In this document: positions 10,360-23,695 of the stretch, one piece after another
Numbering within the stretch: position 1 is the first letter of the stretch
Layout of the letters: every line of letters begins with the position of its first letter
Assembly: GCF_905147045.1 (NCBI RefSeq)
Contig: NC_065902.1
Coordinates: 8,377,377-8,441,376 of the forward strand
Origin: Nymphalis io
Lineage: Eukaryota > Arthropoda > Insecta > Lepidoptera > Nymphalidae
Length of the DNA: 64,000 nt
Direction of reading: 5' to 3'
Notes under the pieces: model-generated
What the model was told of the DNA's origin: nothing
What the model saw: only the letters and a program-made list of their open reading frames with translations
Database searches by the model: none
Program-made: the position numbers and the translations under genes

Positions 10360-13266
10360 TGCCGTCGTCAAAACATTCTAATCAAAATAAAAAAAAATGC
10401 TGCATTAATAATTTTGTATTTTGAGTGTTTTTTTTCGAGTAAGATAAACGTATAGATACGATAAAAATATTTTAAAAATGTAGAAAAACTAAGAAGGTTT
10501 ATTTTAAAAATAATTAAATATTGTAAAAATATACGTGTTACACAATAGAGTGATATTTATGGTGTTTTCGTATACGATTCATCGAGAAGTTACAAAAAAA
10601 AATTAAGCATGACGATTCGTTACTGGTAATTAATGAAATATGGACGTCTTGTATTTTAAAACAGAGTGCACGTATCAGTTTTGCAAAACTACGCGACATA
10701 TTTGCTATTTTACAAAACTTAATTAATTTATAACGTTGCGAGAAATTTTAACTGCAATTTTATCTGCTGATCTCGGTGGAGAAAAATTCATTTATTATTC
10801 TTCTAAAGCTGTTGCAGTGTTTGCTTTGAATTTATAATAGTTGCAATAATTTACAACTTGATCCTGAGAAAACTAAACTATTAATAATAATAAATTGAGA
10901 TAATAAAAAGAATTGAAGCGTTATAAATCATTAAGGGATTTTATATAATATATGCGTATATCTCGGAATTGGTTTACTATTTTTGTTTTCATTTGCTTTT
11001 AACTAAGAAGTAGTTTTATATATGGACTTATTAATGCGACGAAGAACTTTTTGTGGACAATTTTAGACCTACCTTTATCTTTGCTAGATAAATATCGGGT
11101 CTGACAATCGTCTTTTTAATTGTGATAATAAATCAACTTCAAATAAAATTGGGTTAGTATTTGCTGTGAAAACTCGGGAAAAAGTAATAGGTGAACCAAT
11201 TTCATCTCCCTAAAATTATAAAGAGATATGTAGATAGGTATGTACATTTGCTAGGTTTTTAATTACGCAATCATGTAAAAACTATTAATTGATAACACCA
11301 AAGCGACTAATTAGGAGATTTAGAATAGATAGAATATATACTTTTGAGCAACCTGTTATCAAAGCCTCTTAGAATTAGCACATTATCACAGATGTAATCT
11401 TTATTCAGCACAGATGTAATCGTTTTCCGCAGTCATATTAATTAGCTAGTAAATAAATGAGGTAGTTAAATAAATATTATGTATATTAATACGATGGACT
11501 CAAATATATCATATTCAGAAACTGGAACATGATAAAGTGCAGAGATGATTTAACAATCTGTTTCCGTATTCTTTGGCAGTCGATCAGCTCCCATACGCAT
11601 GTTTATCTTCCTCTGGATTATTAACACACCGTATGAAGCAATAAAAGTTATTTTATAGATTCTTTCAATTTATTGTAATTGGTAAAGTTTATTGCTCAAA
11701 ACTTAAGTTATTTATAACGTTAAGGTAATCATTTTCAAAGTCTAATCGAAGAGTTTATAATTTTTTCTAAAAAAAATATAATTGAAGTGATTTATATGAT
11801 AAATAAATAAAAGTTATAATAATATTGATAATATTTATTCCTTTTAATAAATAAATATAATATCGAAAGGCTCGCAAAGAGACATTGTATTCTTTTTTAT
11901 ACTTAACATATATAAGACGAATCGTTCATCAACATACTTACACACAAAGAAACACATGTCGAAATTTTTGTAAATTCAATATTCGAATTTCAAAAATACC
12001 TTGAAATATATAACTTTGCGTGGTGTAATCCAATGGGCTATCACACTATAACTTTATCCTTTATTAATTTCGGAATAGATATAACATCACGAATGACGTC
12101 ATCACGCCAATGTGGAATGTAGGATGGTTTGTAAATGTAAATGTGTTATTACAGTCAAGGTCTACAGTTAATGGCCATGATCTGGGTTATTAGCTTCAAG
12201 TTAGTACGTCTGACATGTCATTAATGTGCCCGAAGTCAGCTTTTACGTTTCACTCATATATTCATGTTGTAAGTTGATTATGTATAGGAATCACAATAAT
12301 GTGTAACCTCTCGTTGAATTGTTAGTTTAAGTATTACTGCCTAGAGGCGTTTATGTGTATACACAGTGCGATATTCGTATGGCATTACAAAATTATGAAG
12401 TAGATTTTATGGTATAAATATTTTATTTGAGTTAGAATTTTAGAAAGATTGAAATATTTATTACCAGGCCTAAAAGTATTTACAAAATTTTAAATCAATC
12501 AGTTCATTCGGGCTTCGTTTTAAATTCAATAAAATATGACCTAGTTATACTAATAAATGCGCCTATGTTATGCGCCTTTACGAAAGTTCATAAAAGGAAA
12601 ATTTAATTATGATTATAAAAAAAATCACTAGCTTTATTTAAAAAACTGTAAAATTACGGTGTTATTAAAGAATAAAAATTGTTTTTAAAATATCAACACA
12701 TTTGGGAATTGCGGTGAAAAATATATTTTTAATGATAGGCACGATAATTATGATTGTGGTTAAGGTCAAAGTAGTCATTGATTGAATAACATCAACTAAA
12801 TTATTAATGTGCAAATACATTTTTGCTCATTCCTTATTTACAATGAAATAATTTCTACTCAAATTTTGCAATTTGATAATTAATGATCATTGAAATAAAT
12901 TTATCAAACGCTCTCAAAGGCTCTTATTGTTAATTTTATATTTGAAAATAAAAATGAAACCACTTGGGTTAAACAAAGTGCTAATATATTAACAGGAGCT
13001 GATAAAAAATCATGGGATATTAGAAGCTATTCGTGTTATTCGGAAAACCAAATTGAAATTAATATAATAAAAATCATTTGATAAATATTTTTTAAATTTT
13101 ACTTGCCTCTTTAGGTTTATTATATCGTAATAATTTTTTTATAAATTCAATATGCACTTTGAGGTTTTGAATTTTACGTATAACCATTCAATTGTATATA
13201 TAAAAATAACGAGATCTGTTTATATATTTCAAATACGCTTGTCTTTTTAAATTTACTAGTTATGTC
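10360..13266. other. AT-rich non-coding DNA
   Basis: Nearly 3 kb without a recognisable gene, RNA or known repeat. No open frame of note. Confidence 0.55.
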
Positions 13267-13566
13267 GGAGCCGAGATCACACAGTGGTGAGAACGCGTGA
13301 ATCTTTATCGATGATCGTGGGTTCAAACTCAGGCAAGCACCACTGAATTTTCATGTGTTTAATTTGTTATTATAATTCATCTCGTGCTTGACGATGAAGG
13401 AAAATATCGTGAGGAAACCTGCATGTGTAGAATTTTACTGAAATTCTGCCACATGTGTATTCCACCAACCTGCATTGGAGCAGCGTGGTGGAGTAAGCTC
13501 CAAATCTTCTCCTCAAAAAGGGAGAGGAGGCCTTAGCCCAGCTTTGGGACATTCACAGACGGTACT
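13267..13566 (+). mobile_element. full-length SINE-C
   Basis: Starts gagccgagatcacacagtgg, carries the B-box phrase gtgggttcaaactcaggc, and ends agcccagctttgggacattc. All blocks of the family are present in order. No clear target-site duplication was found by eye. Confidence 0.9.
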
Positions 13567-13884
13567 GTTGACGGATTTCAGCTATTTTTATGTATATTTA
13601 TTTACCATGTGTTTTAGAAATAGCAATCCTTAATAATTCTTAAGCACTTCGTAGATTGTGAATCGACAATGAAATATGTATATATATAGTATGAGAAACC
13701 TACTAACACTTCAATGTCTACGGAAATTTTACATTAATACCGCTAACGGAAAACGGGTCTGAGATTTGGCTGCAGATATATTTTGTGACCTTTCACTGTC
13801 AGACAGTTTTATTTCAGCTATGGCGTAAAATATATTCTTTATTTAGAATACTGAACATCATTTGAATGTACTTTGCTTTATTTT
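13567..13884. other. AT-rich non-coding DNA
   Basis: Nothing recognised. Confidence 0.5.
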
Positions 13885-14055
13885 ATACTTTATGTATGAC
13901 TGTGCAGCATTCACAAAGAGAAAAAAAATACAAAACATGGTTACAGCCTAAATAAAAGTAGCATACAATTTTGGCGATCTTATCGCTACATAGCAATCTC
14001 TTCCAGGCAACCAACGGTGTAAGTAATAACTCATAGATAGGTGGTGGTGGGTCAT
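13885..14055 (-). mobile_element. LINE 3' untranslated end
   Basis: On the minus strand: ttggttgcctggaagagatt, gctatgtagcgataagatcg, ccaaaattgtatgc, then ttctctttgtgaatgctgca. The gcctggaagagat ... agcgataagatcgcc motif is a recurring 3' segment of lepidopteran LINEs, as I know the pattern. The open frame across it (13883-14068) is read-through of this non-coding end, not a gene. Confidence 0.65.
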
Positions 14056-14898
14056 AGAATTTACCCACATTTAGATTAGGTTATTTGACACAATATTATT
14101 AATTTTTAAGACGTGCCAATTTTAAAAGTGTATATTTATTTAGTATATTTATAAAAGTATAAAATATGAAATAAGTTAATTTAATATAATTTTATAGCAA
14201 TGTATATAATGGGAATGGTCTTAAAATACAATTCGCTCAATTAGTAATTTACGATTCGTACTTTCTTTTATACTTCGAAACATTACTATGTAACAAAATT
14301 AGCTTTGCTGAAGTTTATTTTGTAATTTACTGGCGATAAAGCCACCTTAGTCTGTCATAGACTAATATAAAACGTGAAAATTGAATGACAAATGTAGCCA
14401 AAGTATAAATATACTTCTTCAATTCGCAAATCAGCTACGAAAATAAACGTTAGATCTGCGGAGCCATTGATGCGATGTCGGTTTGTAAAAGAAAGCAAAT
14501 AACGCGCAGTTTCTCAGTTCATGTAATTCAGATATACTAAATATAAGTGCGAAATTCACATCATCAAATTACCAAGCGCTACGAAGTTCGAGTATTTTTG
14601 ATTATATACGTGACGTAAGGTACTGCCGTTAAAGGGCTTAGCGTGGGCGCAGACCATTTATGATGTCCGCGTAACCGTACACCTTGTTCTGCATGTTGTA
14701 CTGTACATTTAAAGCAACCTTAGGTATCATAAGTTCAAGGTTAAAGTTCTATATTTAGGAAATAAATAGTTTATATAAAAATGAGGTTTTTTTTCTATAT
14801 ATAAATTTCGTTTTTCTTAGGCTTTAGGATTACAAAAACAATTTTGAGTGTTGATAAGTTATTAATAATAATTTAAGCAGAAAATGAAAATAACATGT
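14056..14898. other. non-coding DNA 3' of the tRNA gene
   Basis: Nothing recognised. The stretch around 14590-14700 is slightly GC-richer but has no usable frame. Confidence 0.5.
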
Positions 14899-14903
14899 AA
14901 AAA
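14899..14903 (-). terminator. Pol III terminator of the tRNA-Glu gene
   Basis: Five A residues on the plus strand, read as TTTTT on the minus strand, begin 5 nt past the discriminator base of the tRNA. This is the usual RNA polymerase III stop. Confidence 0.75.
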
Positions 14904-14908
14904 TATTA

Positions 14909-14980
14909 TTCCGGTACCGGGAATCGAACCCGAGCCTCCTGGGTGAGAGCCAGGTATCCTAGCCACTAGACCATACCGGA
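14909..14980 (-). tRNA. tRNA-Glu (anticodon CTC)
   Basis: This 72-nt minus-strand gene folds as a complete cloverleaf. The 7-bp acceptor stem TCCGGTA/TACCGGA pairs perfectly and is followed by discriminator A. The anticodon stem CCTGG/CCAGG closes the loop CTCTCAC, giving anticodon CTC (plus-strand 14945-14947 gag), which reads codon GAG. The T arm is TCGGG/CCCGG with one G·T pair and loop TTCGATT. Internal promoter boxes are intact: A box TGGTCTAGTGG (14963-14973) and B box GGTTCGATTCC (14920-14930). There is no intron and no encoded CCA. It has no SINE-like extension, which sets it apart from the tRNA-derived SINEs nearby, and it stands alone with no neighbouring tRNA. Confidence 0.97.
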
Positions 14981-16711
14981 TATGAAAGCTCAATCGAAAT
15001 AACTCATATGGTTCGGATCATTGGTCTACATCTCTTCTTTGTGTTCCTTTTATTGATAAATACCAATTTAGTGTTTTTAAAAAAAAATTACAATGGTAAA
15101 CGAAAACTGTTTTAATTTTTTTTTTAGGTACTGAGCTACGACTGTGCAGCATTCACAATTGTTCTATTGTAATTTTCCGCATATCAAACAATTTCTCTGT
15201 TCAAAAGCTGACGTTTTCATAGTCACTAACACGTTGAACGAATGAGCTGGTAAAATGGACTGACAGATATGTTGATGGCTGATTTGCTGTGACCGCGATC
15301 GAAGATCGTTAACATTTGTACTTTGTAAAGCTGTTTCAGACTTATATTTCGTATATCCTTAAATTGAGTTTTTAATGAATTCGATTGGTACAGTATTGAC
15401 CACTATCAAAAAGGTTTTAATTGATTGCCGAATTCAAATGGTCCGACTTTTGGACTGGCTTTATCATGGAATATTATAGAGTCGTTATCGAACTATGTAT
15501 ACAACATAATTTATATTAAAATTATTTTTTATAAATCAAGTATATATACGTCTAGTGTGGCCGAGACAGACATGTGTGCGTTAGAATTGAAACGAATTTA
15601 CACACAACATTATTCTTATAGCAGTTTTAACAAAACAATCATTATCATAAATATGAATAAAACCTATATCCGTTCATAGCTCGATGAGTGCGAAGCTGCC
15701 AGTGCCTACTTCGGTTCCGCGCCACGCTTCCTTTTTTGACTAAAGTAATGATAATTAAAGCAGTATGACGGCTAACGTTCCTGTAGTCTCAAAATAAATA
15801 GCGACTTCAGCCTAGCAGTGGGTTGTTTCTTATTAACAGATTAATTAAACTATGTAATAAAAACTCGGATGGGTCAGCTTATTTTCTGTTAAATTTATCA
15901 TAAATACGATATACAAAAAATTCGCTGATAAATACGCCTGCGAGATATGTTAGCATCATAAAGGATTTTACGGTTAACGCCGTCGTGTTGCATGAACGGA
16001 TGACAGAGCAATATCTAGTGCAAGTCGGCGAGTGTAAATACACCGTACATACACGAAATTGAGATCAATATTGAGCCAGTAGATGATAATAATAAGAGAA
16101 CTAGATTCAAATTTCCAAAGTGTTTATTTATAATTTATATAAGCTCTTAAAAGGTGATGTGAATATCTCTTTTTTCTCCTATTTTTAACGGTAAATGCTT
16201 TATGTCTCTCTTCGTATTTACGGAACGAAAGAACCGATTTTGATTTAGTTTTTATTGTTTAAAAAGGCTTGATTGAGTGTTTTTTTATCTTCAAATAATT
16301 TTATGAAGATCGTCAGCTTTTTTCTAGTTTTTCAGTGGATTTGAGCCTAGTAGTGGTCTGATCGATTTTTTACTATTGTGTGGTATTACAATAATATCGT
16401 AAATCTGACCTGATACTTTAGATGCGTTTGGAGTTAGCAGGATACCAAACTCCTCAACGACCTACATCTGAAACGCTATATATGCGTTTCACCATTGCAA
16501 AATAATATGTGCGAATTTACTTCGATTCTCAGTCTCGATTCTCAATCTGATTCGGATTAGAATAATTATGCCTTTAAATTATAATGTTAACAAAATCATC
16601 TATATCGATTTACCTAACTGCTTATTACAACTCAAAAACAAAATAATGTTTGTTTTTTCCGGGTTTGTATATTTTTATAAAGTTTAATACGTAAGCTTTT
16701 CATTAGTTTAG
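14981..16711. other. non-coding DNA 5' of the tRNA gene
   Basis: No supported gene. An open stretch of about 50 codons around 15910-16063 (containing VGECKYTVHTRN) has no recognisable domain. A 14-bp string cgattctcagtctc / cgattctcaatctg is tandemly repeated near 16521-16550. Confidence 0.45.
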
Positions 16712-16974
16712 CTTATAGATCAAATGAGCCACCTGGTGGTAAGTGGGCACCACCGCTCATAGACATTGGTACTGTAAGAATTATATTAATAATCCTTAAC
16801 ATCTTCATTGCGCCACCAACCTTGGGAATTTAGATGTTATGTCCTTTGTGCCTGTACACTAGCTGACTCACCCTTCAAAAGTAACACAATGATACTTAGT
16901 TGTATCGTTTGGTATTTGATTATGTGATAAATGGTTGGTACCTAGACGGGATGGCACAAAGCCCTTCCATCAAA
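16712..16974 (-). mobile_element. SINE-A copy, diverged
   Basis: Nearly full length on the minus strand. The blocks gagccacctggtggtaagtg, gccaccaaccttggg, tgactcacccttcaaaag and cacaaagcccttccatc are all in place. No A-tail remains. Confidence 0.85.
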
Positions 16975-17534
16975 AGAATCGGTATCGTCGTTTAATTGTA
17001 TTAAATATTTTTGTGAAGACAAATATTGCCGACGCGATGTTGGAATGGATTACATAACATTTCAAAGTATTAGAATGTAAACTTATGCGTAAATAAAATT
17101 AAATATCTTTCAAATAAAACCAATTAAATGTCCACATATGTTAGCTTTAAATGAATATGTAATATGTAACTAAATAGAAATTGTGGTAATTTGATTCGAA
17201 TTATCTTGTCTTAAGGAGACTGACGACTAACAACGAAAACAAAATTAATTTAAGGGATTTGTTAACAAAATATTCATGCGTTTGTTTTATACGAAAGATG
17301 GAACTTTTTAATTAACGTTCTAATATTTCACCGCTTGAATAAATTAGAAAGCGCCTAACGAACGATGTTCGAAAATATATATTTTATTTTTTCTTGTAAT
17401 ATTATACATCTTTCAATATTTTATACAAAAGATTTTTTTTTAAATATTGTTATTTTAATAACCCTATGGACTATAACGTTATCGTTTAGGTACTCTTTAT
17501 AAAATAAATGAGTGCAGAGAGTGTATCTTAACAG

Positions 17535-17736
17535 AAGCTTTAACCCAAGCAAGCACAAATTGTTATTGAGCTTGTTTTGTTTTTATAATGAATCTCGTGC
17601 TCGACGATGAAGGAAAACATCGTGACCTGCATGTGTGGGATGAAAATCATTCACATAACCAAAACACCAACCCGCGTTGGAGCAGCTCGGTGGAGTAAGC
17701 TCCAAACCTTCTCTTTCAGTAGTGGGATATTTGAAT
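17535..17736 (+). mobile_element. SINE-C copy, diverged
   Basis: Runs from a decayed head (aacccaagcaagcac) through ataatgaatctcgtgctcga, aaggaaaacatcgtg, caacccgcgttggagcagc and gtggagtaagctccaaacc. Several internal deletions. Confidence 0.75.
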
Positions 17737-17867
17737 TAAGATAATTGGGTATTTGAGTGGCAGCTTTTTGTCATAGATAAAACTATCACATTAAGTAAAC
17801 AAGTTTTAGATTTTATTTTTATAACAACTATAAAAATAAGATTATGATGATTTAATGACTAGTTGAT

Positions 17868-17983
17868 TTAAATTATAATCACAAATTAAGCACATGTAAA
17901 TTCAGTGGTGCTTACCCGGATTTGAGCGCACGATTGTCGGTTAAGATTTACGCGTTCTAACCTCTAGGCCATCTCGGCTATGC
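17868..17983 (-). mobile_element. SINE-C 5' fragment
   Basis: A minus-strand head: agccgagatggcctagagg, then the B-box phrase ending gcgctcaaatccgggtaagc, then cactgaatttacatgtgctt. It stops at gattataattt, so the 3' half is absent. It is not the missing half of the plus-strand copy to its left, because that copy has its own decayed head. Confidence 0.8.
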
Positions 17984-20900
17984 TCATATGTATATAATTA
18001 ATCGAATTGGAATTTTAGTTACTTTAATTACCTTGTTAAACCTAACTCTTCAGGTTATTCGTGTACAAGCTACTTATTACAATTTCATCCGCTTTTAACG
18101 TAACTGCCGTACGTCTGTTGGTCGTAACGTGATGATATAGTATCTCCATAAATGGGCGAACTCACACAAATATCGTTTTACAAATACTTTATGCTAATAC
18201 TGCCGTCAGTCTAAGCGGTAGAAATATTTTTTAAATCGTTTTAAGCTTGGGGAATATCCTAGTGACAACTTATGTAATTTATTATCTTTGGAAGTATTAT
18301 TAAACCAATAGAAGCTTTTTTTACGTTAATTTTTCATGAATTATTGGTATTATAATAAGTGTTATTTTTGTATTTGAAGCTGTCAATTTTGTTCATTATA
18401 TCAAAGGCTATTGGAATGTTTGTTGGATCAATTTGTTCCAAATAGTGTTCAGAAAGTTGTTAAGATGGTAAGCGAAGCACTTAAGCATTCAGAGCACGTA
18501 ACACCACACATTATCTTACAAATTAAGACTTAAACTTCTGAGGAAATTTATGTTCTGCCACTACTAAAGTGTTCATACTATTACTTGACTTAACGAAACA
18601 AAAAACCTTTATTTATAAAAATAACAACTTCTGTAATCACATTTCTTGAATTTATTCTTTACTCTTCTCAACTATGTATTTGGATTATAATTATTTTATG
18701 TAATTGACCAGAGATTGAGAGCGTTTTAAGAAATCACAGTTTGACCCGTAAAAGCGTTCTTATTAAATAACAAAAAATCTGATTAAAATACATAATTAAT
18801 AACAACCGAATTCAAATTTTATATTGTCGGATTACGATATAAAAGAGTAAAAATAAAATCTATATCTTACAATGGCTACAGAACTGGTGATCCTATATAA
18901 ATAATCCACTCATTATGTAACATTATTAAAGACCTTTCGTGCCACCGAAGTAAAGCAATTTGTTGTCAATTGGCAACTTTTTGTATTTGTTAGAAATAAT
19001 CCCGAGATAAATGTTATAAAATTCTGTCGTTTTCGGGACGATTTTGTCCCTGACCCCCAGAGATAGAATTGTTTTCATATTTTAACGCGAAACATAAGGC
19101 CTAAACTTTCAAGAATAAATTATTGCGTATTGATCTAAACTTGAATTCTTATCGTTATTAAACAAGAGCAAATCATATTCTGACAAAATACTCGCTAGTT
19201 CGATAACCATACGTTTTGGACAAATACAATAACGTAACGCGTGGAATAAAATTATAGGTCAAAAGTCGCGTGTCCTTCGGAATGTAATAAAAAAGAGCCC
19301 AATTCGTCAGAATCGATACAGTGAATAAATAATTAAACAAGTAGAAAACTATGTGGGTGGTTATTAGTTGGTTATTCTTGTATATGACTCAAGTCTGTAT
19401 TTTAACTGGCTTCGGTGTTTTTATTATATTAAAAACGTTTATATATTAGATGGTAGAGCTTCAATATAATATAAATTATAATTTCCAAATCAAAACAAAT
19501 TAACGGAAATCACTACTATTCTAACTGTTCCACTTCTAACATATTTCTTATAAGTATATACTAAGCTTAGCATTATAATATTTACTGTAAAAACGCACTT
19601 GAATCTTAACGTAGATCGAGAAATTTCAATAAGTGACTTTTAACGTTGACTATAATAATTATAACGTTTAAAGGATACGCGAAGTAAAATAGCGTAAGTC
19701 GGTTTTCAACATCTTACTATATAAAGATATGAAGTAAGTTCTTATAGAATAACACAAGCGGATTCATCCACAGCTGAACACTGACTTCTCCTACAGCACT
19801 CTATTTAACCTTGATTTTAGATTTTTTGTTTCAAACAGTCATCAGAATTTTTTTGTTAATATCACTCCACCCAGTCATCCTGAGAACATCCCCTCTCAAA
19901 ACACGGTCTCCTCTCAGGAACTCGTCTACATCATCGGTTATTATTTCTGTGGCAAATGTGACGCTGACAATATAGCTTGCTCATTGTCGTTTCTGCAAAG
20001 CCTTAATCGGTTATAATAGGTGTCGTAAAAAATATAAATATTTTTGTATTTTCGTATAGTTTTATTGTTATAAGGGTTACATTGTTTGCGTGTGAGAAGC
20101 CTTATTTCTTCTTATATCGCGAGTACGAGGTTATTATACACAAGAGACGTATCTCGGACTTACGGTTGGCAGAGCATTGGCAAAGGAGCTTGCAGAATAA
20201 TCTTATCGCTATTCACATTTATAAATATAAAATATAGTGATTGATATTAATGAATAATAATACGTATATTCGATTTTACATTTATTTTTAATTCATAAAA
20301 ACGTAGGCAGGGCGTGTGTTAATTAATATTAATGTGCTGACCGCTATATTCGTTGGGGATAATAAACGTTAATCAAGAGTTCGTAGTAATTAAGATAACA
20401 CGTGTTCTAGCATTGCTGGTATGAAATAAAAATTTAAGTTTAGCTTTGATTAAAATTTGCGAAATAAATATAATGCTGGTGTGTAAATTTAAAGAGACTG
20501 CTTCGTTGATTAAGAGGTTAACGTACAGTCCTGCGGTCCAGGGCTTAAGCTCCTTCCTTGTAAAGGTTTGAGTCAGTAAAAAAGTGTTTGTTCATTTCTG
20601 CCTTGTTGGTCTGAGTAGCTTAGAAGGCTTCTAACATAACCACATCTCTCCATATAATAAGGCATTTAAAAAACACATTAAACTGAAGATTTTCAATTTT
20701 GATTTGTATATCCTTATTTAGCTCAATATTGTTTATATTCTTTTGTAAATAATAGATTACGTAGTATGTAGTGACATATAAATATATATTTGCAATATAA
20801 TAATGAACACTACATAGCAAACGCTTTAAGGCTTAATTTGAAAATAATTTTTGTTCATTACCATTTGATCCTCTTGTGTATAATACATTTTATATTCAGC

Positions 20901-21489
20901 TTATTAAGCGGTGCTTATGAGTGACTAGAGTAGCGATACATTTGATACGATGTAACCTTTTGATCTCAAGCAAAGGCGTTGCAATCGCGTGGCTGTATCT
21001 AATATCAATACTAAAATTCTCGTTATTATTTCATATTAAATGTATATATTATGAATACGTCTAGACGTTTATTATTATAACTTCACTCTTAACATGTCAC
21101 GCTGGATTTTCACAACATTTAATGTATATTATATCGCTAGATATAAATTAAATTTGTTCATAGTTTGGTATTTATACTACGAGATATGTTTTTGATTAGT
21201 AAATGAGTAATGTGTGCTATACGGGTAAATAATAACTGTGGGCGACGCAAACGCATGTAATACCGCTTAATGATTATTTTGTTTAGAAAGTATTAACTAT
21301 AATTTCTCGCTTTACTTTTTTATTTGATGTTATTGAGTTTTTTTTAAGTTATATTTTGAAACTCTGGTACTTATTGATATAGAATAAAAAGGTATGAGAA
21401 CATTATAAGAATTAATCATTAGGACATTTTTTTATTTTTTTGGGATTAAATAGATTCTTTCATTTAATATATTAGATGAACAAATCGAT
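17984..21489. other. AT-rich non-coding DNA, possible decayed repeats
   Basis: About 3.5 kb with no gene. A GC-richer block at 19850-20000 gives a broken minus-strand frame containing LRGDVLRMTGW, which might be LINE C-terminal debris. At 20530-20600 a tRNA-like phrase (gcggtccagggcttaagctc, then cagtaaaaaagtgtttg) may be a very old SINE-D head. Both calls are weak. Confidence 0.4.
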
Positions 21490-22816
21490 AAGCCGATGTC
21501 AAAAGATCTCTACCTTTGCCAAGACAAATTAATGACTGAAAAAACGTCCTATCGACCAATCAGTCTGTTGCATATTCTATCCAAGGTACTGGAAAAGACA
21601 ATACTTCGCTGAATTATGCCTAGACTCTTGGAACGCAAAGCGATACCAGATCACCAATTTGGGCTTAGAGAACGCCATGGCACAGTGGAACAAGCCTACT
21701 GAGTATGTGACGTCATAAGAAAGTACTTAGTACAAAGAGAATATTGCTCATCAGCGTTTTTGGATATTCAGCAGGCTTTTGACAAGGTCTGGCACAAAGG
21801 CCTACTATGTCAAGCAGAATATATCCCACTATGAGTGGGATATATTCTGCTATATATACTTCGAGGATCGCATATTTTATGTGAAAGAAGGTGACTCGAC
21901 TTCTAAGTTCCAAGAGATTGATGCCGGGGTGCCACAAGGATCTGTCCTGGGCCCCATGCTCTACACGTTGTAAACTGCTGACCTACTGCTAACGCCAGGG
22001 ATAACCACAGCTACATTCGCAGACGACACCGCAATATTAGTAAGTAATAAAGACCCAAAACTGGCATCAGAGAACTTGCAAAAGGGCCTTAACAAAGTAA
22101 GCGAATGGCTCCAAAAATGGAAAATAAAGGCTAGTGCTACAAAATCAGTACAGGTGACATTCACCCTTAGAAAAGGAGACTGTCCACCTGTAAAGTTGGG
22201 CCAATGTACTCTACCCAACAGTGATCATGTAAGATATCTTGGCTTACACATTGATCGTAGATTAACCTGGAGGCATCACATCAAATGTAAAAAACAGTAG
22301 CTTCAGCTAAAGTACAACAGCCTATACTGGATGCTAGGAAGGAACTTCAGACTCTCTTTGGACAACAAACTCCTTATATATAAATTCATCCTAAAACCCA
22401 TTTGGACATACGGTCTGCAACTATGGGGCAGCGCAAGCGATTCCAACATAAATATACCCCAACGCCAACAAAATAAGATCATAAGAACAATTGCAAAAGT
22501 ACCATGATACATAACCAACAAGGAAGTTCACGAGCACCTTGAAATGAGAACAATCAAAGAGGAAATTCGGAGTTTGGCAGCTAAATACAAAGACCGGTTA
22601 ATCCATCACCCTAACGAACTCGCTCGCCAACTCACCATGGACCAGTATGTGAGACGACTAAAACGTCATCATATCCTAGAACTAAAAGACCGGCAGTAGC
22701 TCTGGGCAACAGATGAGTAGACGCTTCCAATGGAAAGCCACTCCGCATGACAGCATCACTGAACAAATTTGCTCAAAGCCTTGGGACTGATTGCAAATAT
22801 ACACAGAGAGAAAAAA
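21490..22816 (+). mobile_element. Jockey-type LINE, RT domain, dead
   Basis: Conceptual translation across frames gives an ordered reverse transcriptase. It runs YRPISLL (about 21550), an AFLDIQQAFDKVWH block (21750-21795; catalytic Asp present), AGVPQGSVLGPMLYTL (21920-21970) and FADDTAIL (FADD at 22016-22027, active site intact). After these come a YLGLHIDRRLTW thumb block (22230-22270), then KPIWTYGLQLWGSAS and a C-terminal region to about 22700. The 5' endonuclease part is absent (5' truncation). At least six in-frame stops (for example after 21610, 21697, 21970, 22297, 22505 and 22697) and frame changes make it non-functional. It ends in a short A-run near 22816. The order and wording of motifs fit the Jockey superfamily; the exact family is not known to me. 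Confidence 0.88.
21813..21851. repeat. perfect 18-bp hairpin inside the Jockey RT
   Basis: The arm agcagaatatatcccact (21813-21830), a 3-nt loop atg, and its exact reverse complement (21834-21851). It sits between the DKVWH and YFEDR segments of the RT, where a conserved helix would be expected, so it looks like a local inverted duplication arising after insertion. Confidence 0.92.
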
Positions 22817-22945
22817 AAAACTTTGCCAAGAGATTCTGACACCGAATACAGAATATATGGAAATTGTTTATATTTAGACCACAACTGTGCTACCAATATT
22901 TGCGTGTAAGTTGTAATATCATTTAAAACTATAATAACATTGGCT

Positions 22946-23130
22946 TATTTATTTATTTATTTATTAGGGAAACATACAGCATATCGTATATTACAACTTA
23001 ATATAATAATCATATTTTAACACTTATGCCAGTTAAGTTTCCACTACTGTTTTAACAGGGAAGTGGACTTATTTTGATGTTACATAAAATATAACTATTT
23101 ATGACAAAGTAAAATTTTAACGTAAATATG
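22946..23130 (-). mobile_element. probable LINE 3' end with (AAAT)n tail
   Basis: On the minus strand a non-coding stretch ends in gctgtatgtttccctaataa followed by repeated AAAT units (22946-22966 on the plus strand). This is the form of a 5'-truncated LINE tail. No coding part, clade unknown. Confidence 0.5.
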
Positions 23131-23695
23131 GTTATGGTTAATTACTAATAAGTATTTTTCACAAGATTATATAATTTATATATATAATATAAATCGTGAT
23201 ACTTCAAGTCTATGTTTAGAAATAGGTTCACTCTCAATTCCTTTACTCTAAAAGTCTGATGGATGAAGACCAACGATTTCATGCGCTTTCCTAAGCACGG
23301 GATTGTTTAAACTACCAACTTCCAAACTGGAATGCTACTGACAATATTTTGAGACAATAATCCGACATTATTACGTCGATCTGTGGACAAAGCCAGGACC
23401 TTGGAAAAGAGAGAATATAAAAAAAGTGCTTTGGCTATTAAATAAAGTATGTCATGTATAGTTCATGTAACGTAAGGGGTAGGTCCATTCCATATATAGG
23501 CTGCGTATTAGTTGATTGCTATCGATTTTCTAACTTGTTTATATGTCTAAATGCGAACTGGTCGGTAAATTCATGTAAAATTGATGGATTGGTATGTAAA
23601 GCGTAGCATGTAATGTACAATATATGTATAAAGAGTCATAAGGTCCAATGGTGCTTTTTAGTTTATATATGCCTACATTACTTACAGATTAATCT
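23131..23695. other. AT-rich non-coding DNA
   Basis: Nothing recognised. Confidence 0.5.

Noticed and set aside
13370..13552. A 60-codon minus-strand frame
   Set aside because: It is antisense to a SINE-C copy and has no independent support.
13883..14068. A 61-codon minus-strand frame
   Set aside because: It runs through the non-coding 3' end of a LINE.
17535..17983. A micro-inversion splitting one SINE-C into a plus-strand tail and a minus-strand head
   Set aside because: The plus-strand copy has its own decayed head (aacccaagcaagcac near 17540), so these are two separate fragments.
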